Shown piece by piece: positions 45,838-57,300 of a stretch of DNA of 64,000 bases. Below the pieces are notes generated by a model. The model searched no databases, was not told the origin of the DNA, and was given only the letters and a program-made list of their open reading frames with translations. Source of the stretch: Pseudovirgaria hyperparasitica (taxonomy: Eukaryota; Ascomycota; Dothideomycetes; Acrospermales; Acrospermaceae); the NCBI RefSeq assembly GCF_010093815.1, contig NW_022985562.1:434001-498000 (forward strand), in the 5' to 3' direction. Position 1 is the first letter of the stretch, and every line of letters begins with the position of its first letter. Made by a program: the position numbers and the translations under genes.

Positions 45838-47235
45838 TCAGGACACCTCCATTCTTTGTCTGATGACGTTGCCTTCTCTTCCTCGGCCTGTCGACCCGGT
45901 GCTATGCCCACTTCGAGCACTGTGGACACTGTGAGAGCTATGCGCGCTGTGGATACTTCTTGGACTTCCACGGCTGCCTTGGCTCTGCCTGTCCTCACCG
46001 TTTCTGCTTGCACTTGCTTGGCTGGAGTTGGCATTGTCATTGCGGCTTCTGTGATCGATCGTACTGCTCTCGTAGCTCCGGTGGCTCATCGAGTCCAGTT
46101 CTACTCTTGATGGTGGATTTGAGTACTCAATCTGCGTTGCGTATGGACGTGGCCCATACCCTTCGCTGGTCGGTGGCCTTTGCTGCAGCGCTGCTGACGA
46201 GTAACCTTGTATGACCGGTGGCGGCGGTTGAGCAGCAAGGTCGTTCCGCCGTCCTTGCTTCGTGGCAGTAACAGCGAGAGGATAGGATGCAGTAGCATAA
46301 GATGGTGGAGTCATCTGAGGATTAGAGTAGTAGGCTGCTGCGGCACTGAGTGGTGCAGCGTGCGGTGAAGTGGACGCAGCCTCTGATCCAGCCGTGGCTG
46401 CAGCGTTCAGTTGGAACACTGGCTGGTTGGCCCGCTGTGCGATCTCGTCAGGCCCCAATGTCCAGTGCATTGCTTCAGCAGAGCGCCACGGAACACCCAT
46501 TTCCGATGCAACCTTCTGCCACATTGCTTCTTTGAAGCTAAGACGCGTTAGAGTCGAGATAATCAGATACTGTGGACATGCTTACCGGACGTAGAGTCGC
46601 GCGAGCTTATTTTTCTTCTCCTCGTCCCAGTGTGCGCGCTTCTCGAGGTAGTTTTGATAGCGAAGTCGGCATGAGATGGCACTCCGTCCAGGAATCCTCT
46701 TGGAAATGTCCTCCCACTTCATACCTTGACCCCTTAACTCGACAGTGAGCTCATCTTCCTCCTGAGTCCACTTCGTGGTCTTCTTCTGCGGCGATTCATC
46801 GACCAGTGGCGTTTGCGATGCTGTACGCTTGATGGAGAGGCTTTGTAGAGGCGGAGAAGCCAATCCAGAATGACCTGAGTTGTAGTGAGGCGGACCGTTA
46901 TGATGGGCACCGAAAGATAGGGGTCGAAAGGCATTGTTCTGGTGTAGCTCGTGAGGTTGTTGCAGTGGCTGGATAGATGGAAGGGATTGCAGAGTTGATA
47001 CATGCGGGAGCTGGTGCATAGGAGGTTGATGAGCAGAGGTCGCAGTTGGCGAGACGACGGGCAGAGAGGTTGGCGTCGCATATGCACTGGCAGGCGTGTA
47101 GTGGGGAGTTGAAGTCGACGTCGAAGTCGGCCCAGCTCTGCTTACGCCGGCTGCGGAGCTTGTCGGAGAGGTGGCATGCTTATTGGCAGGCTGAGACGCA
47201 GAGTCTCGCGACTCGAGAAGAAGTGAGATATCCAC
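45838..47235 (-). CDS. Myb/SANT-domain transcription regulator
   Basis: Exons 47235-46586 and 46537-45838 give 449 residues. The start shown is the GTG that opens the frame. A stop (TAG) lies seven codons upstream in frame, and the first in-frame ATG comes only near residue 73. The first residues (DISLLLES) look like the conserved N-terminus of fungal regulators. Two Myb/SANT repeats follow: residues ~154-198 (TKWTQEEDELTVELRGQGMK ... IPGRSAISCRLRYQNYL) and ~199-245 (HWDEEKKNKLARLYVR|FKEAMWQKVASEMGVPWRSAEAMHW). The intron (GTAAGC...TTAG) splits the second repeat. The rest is Pro/Ser/Gln-rich, with an SHSVHSARSGHS-type tail. It is probably a nuclear DNA-binding protein with unknown targets. 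Confidence 0.82.
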
Positions 47236-47489
47236 GATTGCAGGAAGAGTGAGCTAGCGGAGTCTTCGCCAGCTCTAGCAAATACCCAGATGTGTATATC
47301 GTAAACAGGCCCAGGCGCGGGTGAAAAGGATAGGTAAGTCGAAGTGCTCAGTTGTGGTGCGAGACCTTGGCGGGGAGAAGTGACGATCAAACAATTAGTC
47401 CTTGGGAGTGTGTTGCAAGGTGGCCAAGGTGAGAGAGGAATGGAGCAAGCCAGAGGTTTCTTTCCACCACAGATAAGATGACAGTTACC

Positions 47490-48005
47490 TTAGCACTGCA
47501 TGCGTGCAATGTAACGGAAATGGCAGCTGAACCAGACTCTGTGCGAGGCGGGTTGGACGAGGTTTGTTTACGTTGAAGCTGTGTACCACGACCACGGAAG
47601 AAGCACAAAAGTGATTGCCTTGTGCGGAGGAAGATGACAGCGAGATCCAATGATCTCTGCCTGGAAAAGAACAAGTGCAACGAAACAGTCTGGTAAGCGG
47701 ATCCAGGGTTCCTGGTCTGGAGGGCTGACGGTACTTTGTTGAAGGTACTTTTCTTAGCTGTTGACGAGGGGGAGACAGCAGCGATGTTTAGAAGATGGAG
47801 AGAGGCAAGTCGAGTATTGGAGAGGAGCGAGAAGGACAAGTAGAGCCGAAGGAATAGTGCAGTGATAGAAGGACCATTAAGAGTTCGCAACAGAGCTGGA
47901 AGGGTCTCAGTGGATGCTCGCTAAAGTTAGAGTGCTTGGTCGAGGGTGAATTCGCAGGGCTGTGCGACGAGTGTTGATCCAATCGACGCTGACCAAGCTT
48001 AGCAT
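47490..48005 (-). promoter_or_regulatory. Upstream ORFs in the Myb gene leader
   Basis: Three short ATG-started frames precede the Myb frame on the minus strand: 48005-47907 (32 codons), 47877-47788 (29 codons) and 47501-47490 (M-Q-C-stop). These were the only minus-strand ATGs I found between 47236 and about 48010. They could restrict translation of the main frame. Transcription from upstream of them is assumed. Confidence 0.45.
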
Positions 48006-48146
48006 CAAGCCGCACGGGACACGATGGATGGAAGAGGTGCAGAGCAGAGACGAAGGGGAGCGGACAGGGCAGATGTTGGATATGACGCAGTAGTAGTGGA
48101 GGAGGAGTGAGTGATGAGTGAGGAGTAAGGGCAGTTGTAGGCCTGT

Positions 48147-48172
48147 AGGGTTGTAGGGTTGTAGGGTTGTAG
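48147..48172. repeat. GTAGGGTT octamer repeats (telobox-like)
   Basis: Three near-perfect tandem copies of GTAGGGTT. Read on the minus strand they give AACCCTAC, containing the AACCCTA core known as a telobox, about 0.9 kb upstream of the Myb frame. Confidence 0.7.
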
Positions 48173-48433
48173 ACAGCTGTAGGCCCGTATGCTTTGCTTG
48201 TAGCTTGGAAACGGGGCCACAAAAGGAAAAGCTGCGGAATGTTGAGCTGCTGAGCAACGACGGCGTAAAGACCGAGTTGTGAGTGGCAGCAAGATATTCC
48301 TGGCTGCAAAAAGCTACAGGCCACGAGCTTCTTTGAATGCGAATGCTAGGAACTGTCGACGCCCGAAGCGGCTCTAGTGGAGACGGGTGTCGCGTTGCAC
48401 AAGAGCCGTGAGATGTGCGTTTGGGGTGTGCCA

Positions 48434-48457
48434 GGGGGGGGGGGGGGGGGAGGGGGG
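48434..48457. repeat. Poly(G) tract of 17, then A and six more G
   Basis: A run of 17 G at 48434-48450 followed by A and GGGGGG. It could form a G-quadruplex and is prone to length error in sequencing. Confidence 0.9.
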
Positions 48458-51400
48458 TGGAAGGGACAAGAAGGGAGGTCCCTGGTTGTGGGGAGGTGCG
48501 CAGAACAGAGAGGGAGAAAGGGAAATATGGAAAGTTCAAAAGGTGCAGGAATAGTAAAGAAGGTTATTACCTAGAACTAGGCGAGATAGGCGACCAAGGG
48601 AAGACGATTGGGGCGGTGAAGATCATGGTTCCAGGCTAATTAGACGGTGGACAACATATTATAACGATGTGTTGTGTGTGTATGAATCAAGTGATGGAAC
48701 AGCCCATAGTAGTAGTAATTATTAATACCAGCAGCCCTGAGTAGTAGTAAATAAACACTTGGGAGCAGGTCATGGTACTAGGGAGCAGTGGGCGTGTATG
48801 TCCTTGGCTAGGTATTACTGGAATCGTCGAAGAAGCCGCTGACGTGTCCCGAAGACGATTAGACGCGCCACTTCTTCTGCGCCCTCTCCCTGGGTACGTA
48901 CCTATGAGTGACTGAGTGAGACTGAGAGATTGAGAGATAGAAAGAGACAGGCACGGAGATGTTGACATACATTGGCATTGACGTTGCCAATACTAGCAGA
49001 GTGGAGTCTGTAAAGTGTTTCTGCGTCTCCTTTTTCTTCTTCTTCTACTTCTTCTGCTGCTTGTGCTTGTACTTGTGCTTGTGCTTCAACGTTCCGGGAC
49101 TGCCAGCGGAAGATCTGTTGTCGATGGGGCATGCGAACATGGATGGAACTACCCAGCTAGCTTCTGGAGGCCCTTGCCACTCAAACGGCCTTGGTAAAGG
49201 GGAGGGGGGGGTGAGGGGGGCCAGGTAGGATTATAGTTGATTGACTGTTGGCCCCCGTCAGATCACCCACAGCCCAAGTGCAAGTGCAAGCAAGCAAGTT
49301 CATTCCAAGGCCGAGCGAACCCTTGGTTTCCGGAGTGAGAGAGCAAATGCACTATGCGACGCCATGGACGAAGCCAGTCGATCATAGACGAGGATGATGC
49401 GGCTGCTGATGCTGCTGATGATGTTGTTGCACGAGGCGCGTGCTTGGAGGGGAGGCTGGTGGGATTCCGGTGTACCCCTTCAGGCTTCGCTAGCTATTAC
49501 CATCTCTATCCTTAGTCAACATGAACACGAACACATACCGGACACTAAACACTAAACGCTAAACACTGAATGAATGAACGAATCCCACAAATTGCGTGGG
49601 CTATTACTTCAGATCCAGCCTTCACGCCTCAGACTTTCAGACTTCAGACTTCATGCTTCTTCAGACTTCCGGCCCGCCCTTTTAATTTACCACGTCTATG
49701 ATCCATCCACTCGCCCTGCAAAAGAAAGATGCTCATGCTGTGATGCTGATGCTGCCATTGTCCGCCATCAACTCCAGCAGAATCTCTTAGACAAGAATGA
49801 CATAACTTGGGCGGTGAAGGTGGTACAGCGTGTCCGTTCACGCGTCCGCCATGATGCAACCTTCAGGCCGTCGTTCGCCCCATCCAACGAATTAGACGGT
49901 TGTGTGAACATCTTGTTCAGACTTCTCATAGTCACGCGGCCATGTACAAGCCGCGTGCTAGGGCTGAATCTACCACCATCACCGGCCGAACCTTCATATA
50001 ATAAGAATAAGCCTTCCCGTTCGCGCGAACCCTTTGCCTTAGTCGGCGCGTGTCGGCTCGGATATACCCACCGAATGTGCTGCCTGCCTGTTCTGACGAC
50101 CTGTTTTGCCTCTTCCCGGACTCACAACGCCTCAAGGAACTACTCAAGGTCTAGACAGGCTACTTGGGTCCTTCTGGGCTCTTGGTCCATGACTTCCGTC
50201 GATCCAAAGTCCGTTTCTCTGTACCCTTCATCCTTGTACTTACATATAGCGGTGTGGTCCTGCCATCCGGTCCGAATGGCAATGCCAGCTTTTCTGCCTG
50301 TTCGTTGAATCGCTCGACCTACATAATAATCTTCGGCGTCTCACGTCTCAGGCAAAGAGTCACGGTGGTCAAAGAGTCTGTAACAGCGGTGTGGGCATCT
50401 TGAGTGCTGACAACGCGACTGATGTACTAGGCAGAACACGTCGCCATCTGACCTTGGTAGTCCAAGTAAGTAACTGCTTGAACGTGTCACTGATCTGGTT
50501 ATTCCCGCATTGAGCCATATCCATGCTGTTGACCAGACGGGCGTGCAGCGTCAGAGGATCGGACCAAGTCAGATGCTATTGCTGAGCCTTACCCGTAATG
50601 GACCGGAGAACTAAGGAGGCTTGGCGGTCACGCAAAACAACAAGCCGACACATAGCCCTGGGGGTGTAATTAGTTTGAGATGTGCGGTCCCAAGGTTGTG
50701 AGCGACTTTTTTTGTTTATGCCGTTTTATACCTGTAACCCGGCTTAAGGTGGGGAAGGAGCGGCATCCCCGAATGCCTGGTCCCGCCTCCGTCGCACCAC
50801 GTCAGCAACCAGAAGCCACGAGCAGACAACGAGCAGAGGAGATGGACTTGTGAGGAGGCGTGATGCAGTCGACGGCCTTGCTTGGGTGGCTTGATAGTGC
50901 AATCAGAGCAGCCAGCAATGCTCAGATGGACTACTGTTGACCTTGCTCAGTTAGGAGGAGTGGTTGGGCAGTCGTGGGCCAACAGCAAACCACCAGCCAC
51001 GAATGTAGCGTGTGGTTGAGGTGAGGCTCTTAGGACGACAAGGCTCAAGGCCGGTCGGCGGACAGGAAAAGAACGGAGCAGACGGGCATGCATGGATCAT
51101 GGATGCGCAGAAGTGGAGTCACGATGAATGACAGCTCAGCCTGACAGCAGGCAGAAAGCAAGGAGAGCCTTGGAAACATAGGACATGGGACATGGAGGCA
51201 TGGTTGAGGTGGTGAGGAGAAGATGGAAATGAGGAATAATGGAGTTCATCTATCTAATGTGGTGCTGTGGAGCAAACGGTCGCGATTGCCGATTGGAAGT
51301 GAAGGAGGTGCAGCAGTGCAGAATGTGAAAAGTACCTTGCACTTGCAGGCTCCGGAGCAATAACAGCTGCGGGCCGTGAGTGCAGGAGGTGAACTATATT

Positions 51401-52667
51401 CTTGATGCGGACTTTTTGAGTTGGTTGAATACTGCAGCTCATGGCTTTTTCTTTAGGGAGAGGGAGGTGAAGTGAATGGCTGGCCCAGGTCAGGGTGACA
51501 AGTGGCAGGGACCCCAGATGTCCGTGGGCGTGATTGAGGGAGGTCCCCACAAAGCACAAAGACACTGCACAAGCCTCTCGCGCGGCTGTTTCAGAGTTGA
51601 CCATTGTTCTGGAACGGCGCTGTGACGCTTGCGGCGACTTGTGGTGATTAGGGACAATGACAACAATGACTGTGGCAGTGGTAGTGATGGTAGTGACACT
51701 GACACTGACAGTGACAATGACAGACATCGCCATTGACAGTACCTCCGAGCACAAGACACTGGTCCTAAGGGTGTGGACAGATACCCAAGTCTATGTCACT
51801 CACTCATGACGACATGATGTTCTGTCCTACATTTGTTGACTGATCGTCGTGTCAATCAATATCGAATAACAGTGGCCCTATCTGCAATACACTGCACTGC
51901 TGCTGTCCCTCACTTCTAGCCAGATGGCCGGGTCGTGATGCGGGCTATGGCAATGGCTATGGCAATGGCTATAGCTATGATTGGTAAATCTCCATCGATG
52001 AGGCTGAGACTCTTTTAGACTTCCAATTGCATTGATAAAATGACTTTGATTGAACTGAATCTTGTTGTTATCACCCTTGACCTTGACCTTAACCCTGACC
52101 TGGCTGGACCTTCACTTTCGCTTTCGTCTTCGCCTTCGCCTTGACTTTTTTTTTCTTTTTCATCCGCCGGCCTAGAAGCACAAGCCACTTCAGTCCTACC
52201 GATACCGACTCCACTACGCCACAGCCGCCGCCGCGCCACTAATCATACTAGCCATGACCATAACCACCAAACCACAACCACAACGACCACAGCCATCGCC
52301 ATCATCTCGTCTACTTTTCACGTTTCCTCCTGTTCCTGCGCTTCGTTCAATCGTTCACCGCCGCTTCATCACCCACGACTCACAACTGCCGACGCACCCT
52401 TCAGCTCTCTCCTCTCGTCACTTGATCCCGCAAATGACGCCAGCGCCTTCTCCGAACCGCTGCAAACTGCTGATCTATCCATTCTACTGATCTCCCTCCT
52501 CTGCCCTTCCTCGGCTCTACAGATCGTCTCTAATTCGACAGCACGTCCCCGTGCCCTACAGATCGTGACATCTCAGACACGGATCTACTGCTGTCCAGCT
52601 ACCACGCCTCGCATCTTCACGTTCAATTTTAGACCGTCAAGACAGAAAAAAAAAACTCGCCGACACG

Positions 52668-54292
52668 ATGGATAGTATGCAGTCCCAGCCAGACGTGCCC
52701 ATGCTCGTCACCTCCGCCACAACCAAGTCTGAGCGTCGTATCACGCCTTCGTGGTCCATTGCTCAGTTGAAAACTCGTCTGGAGCCCATCACCGGCATAC
52801 CCGCTTCTGCCCAGCGGCTTACTATCCAAGGCGCTCCCGTCGAAGCTGTCGACGAAGAGAGTGTGCAGCTTGCCGCTTATCCCCTTCAGGCCTATGCTGA
52901 GATATACGTAAGCTCCCTGTTACTTTCCTTTCTTCTTCTTTCACTCTAGCCATGCTGGAAGAAGCCGGCCACGTCCCTATACCTGCGCCCTCCTTTTCTT
53001 TCTGCCTCATCGTCTCAAGAAAAAAAGGTCCACCATCTACCGTCGCTAGTTTGATTCGGCATTCTTGTTCTTTTTTTTTTCAGTGACATGTGCTTGTCCA
53101 TGCACCTGCGACTCGTACGCTGTTTCGCTTCAGGGATCATGTGTTGTTACCATGGAGTGAACGATGCCCTCTACTTTCTCTCTATGCCTGGGCATTCGTC
53201 TGACATAGCCGTACCGCAAGCTTGTCATGTTCAGGGCTGTGTTCTGCCCATCATTGGCCTTGTATCCTTGTCCTCGGCAGCTGGACGGGATGGATGCAAC
53301 GCTGAAACACTCTGCGCACTCATCTCCATCCTCTGCTCCCGCAGTTTACTCCTCATCTATTTATAGATCGAACATCTACTGACTTCGATTTGTCTCCTTT
53401 CTATCTCTAACAGCGATGTCTAGGTTCATGATACTCGACCCGCTGCGGCTCGCGTAGACTTTTCCGATGTGTCCGCTGTTCCAAAATACGTCATGCCCGA
53501 AAATGAATACGAATCCCGTTCCGACAGTGTCTTAGCTTGGAAGAAGTCGCAGAAGTTGGGTCGCTTTGATCCAGACGCTCCGTCGCTCGAGCAGCAGAAG
53601 ATACTAGAACTGGAACAGGAGATCAAAGATAAAGGTATGTTACAATTCATCCCATCTCATAACGTAGCTTGTCTATGTCTTATGTTTCACACCAACCTCG
53701 CATCGAATCCCCTTATCTAGCGACTGCATGAATGCGTAGGGCAGGGAGTACAATCCTTCTCGCCCAAGTCTTGGCGTCAACCGTGTCGCGGCAGGGGCCA
53801 AACCGGCATTTGAGGCAGTTCTATCAGAGCACATGAGGATCTGCTCTCGCTGATTGGCACATATCGGCATATCTTGAAGAGACCGAAACCTGTGCTACTG
53901 ACATGAATATGAGCCCTTCTTGCTGTTGCCTGTGGTGTGTGATGGTGCCCTTATGTGACTCCCAGCATCTGCTCCTGCGTCGTTCGAATCCTACCGCTCG
54001 CTAACGATACTGTCTGCCAGATCTTCGTGTCAGTCGACGGTGTCGCCTCCTACCATCATCGACTCCACGCCATGGAGAGATTCGCTACGTCGGTCTGATT
54101 TCGCAACTGCCTGGTCCTGGACCATGGGTAGGCGTAGCTCTAGATGAACCAACCGGGAAGAACGATGGCTCTGTCAAAGGCTCTCGTTACTTCACATGCA
54201 ATGCAAATTGCGGCGTCTTCGTTCGGCCGGAACGCGTCGAGGCGGGCGACTTTGGCATCATCTCCATTGACGATGACCTTGAAGAGATTTAG
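52668..54292 (+). CDS. Tubulin-folding cofactor B (Alf1-like)
   Basis: Exons 52668-52907, 53424-53634 and 54021-54292 give 240 residues, the usual length. Cofactor B captures alpha-tubulin after the CCT chaperonin and works with cofactor E. Residues ~10-85 are a ubiquitin-like domain (SIAQLKTRLEPITGIPASAQ). The linker includes VMPENEYESRSDSVLAWKKS and a short coiled coil (LELEQEIKDK). The C-terminal CAP-Gly domain reads HGEIRYVG, GPWVGVALDEPTGKNDGSVK and GSRYFTCNANCGVFVRPERV. The protein ends DDLEEI, close to the C-terminal acidic-aromatic type of tail. Introns are 516 and 386 nt, about ten times the local norm, but the joins AEIY|VHDTRP and KDKD|LRVSRRCRLLP fit the family. Confidence 0.93.
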
Positions 54293-54989
54293 AGCGTCCG
54301 TCATACTGCATGATCGCGTGTAGCCTATCATATATACTCATAGTATCGGCGACGTGCATTCGCCATGGATACACTTAAACTCACCTTCGTGCAACACATT
54401 GCAGGCTGGAGTCGCCATGCCATAGCATCCACCTGCGAATGCTCAGCCTGCATAGTTCAAGTCTGATTTAATCCATCCACAAGGCTGAGTCTCACTGGCA
54501 GAAGAAGCAGCTACGTAGGGGTAGCTCTATAGCAGGGCAATTGTCTAGAAGTCCGCATACAACAAAAGTCCCTTCCCCCAGAGTGTCGTAAACAAATCGC
54601 GACAAATGAACATATACCTAGCTCAGCACATTAAAAAATAGATAGACCTCAAGAAGAAAGAAAGCAGTCTGTTTTCTCTGTATCATTACATTTTCCACAT
54701 AAAATCGATCTCCTCAGCGCCCCGAGATACGCCATACCTCTCCACCCCCCGGCCAGCTGTACCGTCCTGCAGTTCGTACATACATACACACACATATACA
54801 TACATACATTCATGTCAGCCCACCAGGCTGTGACCGGTGAGCGGCCACGTCTCGAGGTTTTGCCTTGCTTGTTTGCGTGCTTACATCGTACCCTGGTTCG
54901 TATGTGCGGAGTGCGGAATGGCGATGGATGGTGATGGATTGTGTATTTTCTCATTTTGGGATTGGGTGTGTCTGCTTTTGTGCTCGCTG

Positions 54990-55540
54990 TTCATTGTTGT
55001 TGTGTTCGTTGTTGTGTGTTCATTGTTGTTGTGTCCATTGTTGTTGTGTCCATTGTTGTTGTGTCCATTGTTNNNNNNNNNNNNNNNNNNNNNNNNNNNN
55101 NNNNNNNNNNNNNNNNNNNNNNNNNNNNNNNNNNNNNNNNNNNNNNNNNNNNNNNNNNNNNNNNNNNNNNNNNNNNNNNNNNNNNNNNNNNNNNNNNNNN
55201 NNNNNNNCATTGTTGTTGTGTCCATTGTTGTTGTGTCCATTGTTGTTGTGTCCATTGTTCTGTGTCCATTGTTGTTGTCTCTATTATTGTTGTATGCTCA
55301 TTGTTTATTGTTGTGTGCTCATTATTATCATATGCTCATTATTGTTGTGTGCTCATTATTATTATGTGCGAGCATTGTTTATTATTATGTGCTCATTATT
55401 ACATGCTCATTGTTGTGTGCTTATTTTTCATTACTGTGTACTCATTGTTCATTACTGTGTGCTCATTATTCATTACTATGTGCTCATTGTTCATCACTGT
55501 GTACTCATTGTTCATTGTTGTGTTTTCATTATTATGTGCC
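54990..55540. repeat. 15-bp minisatellite (CATTGTTGTTGTGTC) grading into diverged units
   Basis: Perfect 15-bp units flank the gap on both sides. Downstream (55290-55540) they decay into TGTGCTCATTATTATTA-type units. A 15-bp period without stops keeps several frames open on both strands, so the long ORFs here are artefacts. Confidence 0.92.
55073..55207. other. Assembly gap (135 N)
   Basis: 135 undetermined bases inside the minisatellite. The repeat phase before the gap (ending CATTGTT) and after it (starting CATTG) would need 8 + 15k bases. 135 does not fit, so the gap length is not exact. Confidence 0.98.
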
Positions 55541-56457
55541 CATTATTATTATTATTATGTGCCCATTATCATATACGCGTGTGCTATATATCTATACCTG
55601 GATGAAGGTTCATACATCCTATAATCCTACAATCCTATAATGCTCCATATCCTACTGTCTTCTTCTGTACTCATTGTGATATCTGTCTTGGCCCGCTATA
55701 CTACTATTTTTGCACACATAGTCGTATGAGTTCAGGGCTATCAAGAGGCCCGAAACAGTCATGTATTCGCATCCTACGATCTGAAGCATGGCAGGATCGT
55801 TGGATTGTTTTTTTTTGTTCTTCGGTCGTAGTATGCATGGTAGGTAGGTAGGTATGCACTTGACAGGCAGGCATTTCCATCCATCCATCCATCTGTCCAT
55901 CCCGAACCGCGACAACCGCCATGGGTGACAGCCCTGGGTCGTAACATGACAGCCTTGGGCCGTGACATGACAGTCGTGTGCCCTGCATGGCAGCCAGCCC
56001 CCAATTCTTCATTCCTGGGTGTTCTGGCCCCCAAGTTATCAAAGTGCTGGTGGGAATATGCTATGTATATAGTACAGCGTACAACACATAACGTCTGTGG
56101 AGCACTGTGCTGGTTTGCTCTGACTGTATTGGACTGGGCTTTTATATAGGCTCGCTACAACCTACTCCACTACTGACTGCAGTTACTGCAGGCAGGCCCC
56201 AAACCCACAATCCCGTTCCTGATCGTGGGTCCTGGTCGTAATACTGTTTCTGATCATGATCCTGATCCCAATCCTGAAGCTATCTCGCCACGTTTTGTCC
56301 CCACACGCGTTCTTATATTATTACCCCTGCGATGTTTAGTTTCTAAATCGGGATTTGCGTGGCCCTGCCCGATGCTGGGTGGGACCAAGCGGGGCTCGAA
56401 TAGGATAACCAAACTAGAATAGCCAGGCTAGAATAGGTACACGGGACAGAAATGGAC

Positions 56458-56682
56458 CTAGGTGGAGAAGGGGCCGAAGGGGGAAGAGGGGGGGGGGAGG
56501 TGTCTCAAAATGGCATCTCGCCGGCTTAGAATATACGAGCTGGAGGAATTAGGAACTGTCTCGACGGGGGATGGAGGAGTTACAAACTTGGGGGTTTTGG
56601 GGATTTCAGGGCTGGAGGATTCATTCTTTGAGCGGCTTTGGCGGCTTGAGTGTTCAGGGCTGGGGCTGTAGGAGTTAGTCAT
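56458..56682 (-). CDS. Possible small Ser/Pro-rich protein (74 residues)
   Basis: The frame MTNSYSPSPEHSSRQSRSKN, then PEIPKTPKFVTPPSPVETVP and ILSRRDAILRHLPPPSSPFG, has a protein-like composition with SP/TP phosphorylation-type motifs. The 5' part of the longer frame (from 56772) looks less protein-like, so I chose the ATG at 56682. I know no family. It could be chance. Confidence 0.35.
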   Translation of the reverse strand: MTNSYSPSPEHSSRQSRSKNESSSPEIPKTPKFVTPPSPVETVPNSSSSYILSRRDAILRHLPPPSSPFGPFST

Positions 56683-57300
56683 TATGTACATGATGCTCGA
56701 TTCGATGGGAGGGATGGGATAGCAGGATTTTTTTTGGGACCGGACGAATAGATAGCCCGGGCGGATGGACAACGCTCGGGAGGGCGTGAAACATGTTTGT
56801 TCGCGTGGTGCTTTGTTTGTTTTAAGGGATGGAGAGATATATTTTTGGGAGTGGGTTGAGGGGGAGGAGAGTGGTTGAGGGAAAGGAGGGGTAGAGAGGT
56901 TCGGGGAGGAAGTTGGAGTAGTTGAATGATGTAGCAGTTCTAATTTGCTTTTATGGTGATGTATGTATGTATTAAGGATTGTCGTTTGTGTGGTTTACGT
57001 GTGGCTTTTGTGGTGATGTGCTTGTGTTGTGTATTATTGATGGACTTGATGTACTCGCATCCGGATAGTCACACTCATCTATGTAGTCATTTACTCACAT
57101 GCCTACATTATCATGTACTCATAATATTATATATACACGCTGACCTACAGATCGATACCACATCCATATGGTCGTACATTTACAGTATAAATGGGCACGG
57201 CCTAGGAGTAATGAGAAAGACTGAGAAAGCCGCACTATCGCAATCTTAGACTGGTATTTTCACGGCATTACAGTATAAACACAACCCAGCTGCCTCAGAA

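Larger units (their letters stand above)
47236..52667. other. Gene-poor divergent region, 5.4 kb
   Basis: This lies between the Myb gene (-) and tubulin cofactor B (+). The Myb-proximal 1.3 kb looks like a long 5' leader, poor in ATG on the minus strand. The rest holds a 17-G run, CTT/TGCTTG runs, GTGACACTGACA-type repeats (51640-51730) and pyrimidine-rich DNA before TBCB. A 244-codon frame at 49574-50308 has no protein-like features. Confidence 0.55.
54293..57300. other. Gene-poor region with a minisatellite and an assembly gap
   Basis: Three kilobases between TBCB (+) and SelO (-, 3' end). It holds a 15-bp minisatellite with a gap, CATCCATC and GGTAGGTA tetramer runs (55830-55890), and a 24-bp-type repeat of gtgacagcc-tgggtcgt (55924-55975). 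One short protein frame is possible at 56458-56682. Confidence 0.6.

Noticed and set aside
49574-50308. 244-codon frame in the Myb/TBCB intergenic region
   Set aside because: No hydrophobic core pattern, no recognisable motif, and Ser/Arg/Leu-rich as expected by chance in GC-balanced DNA.
54837-55640. Long frames of Val/Cys/Ile/Leu through the gap, and Thr/Asn/Met frames on the other strand
   Set aside because: Products of a 15-bp repeat without stops and of undetermined bases. Three frames are open at once.
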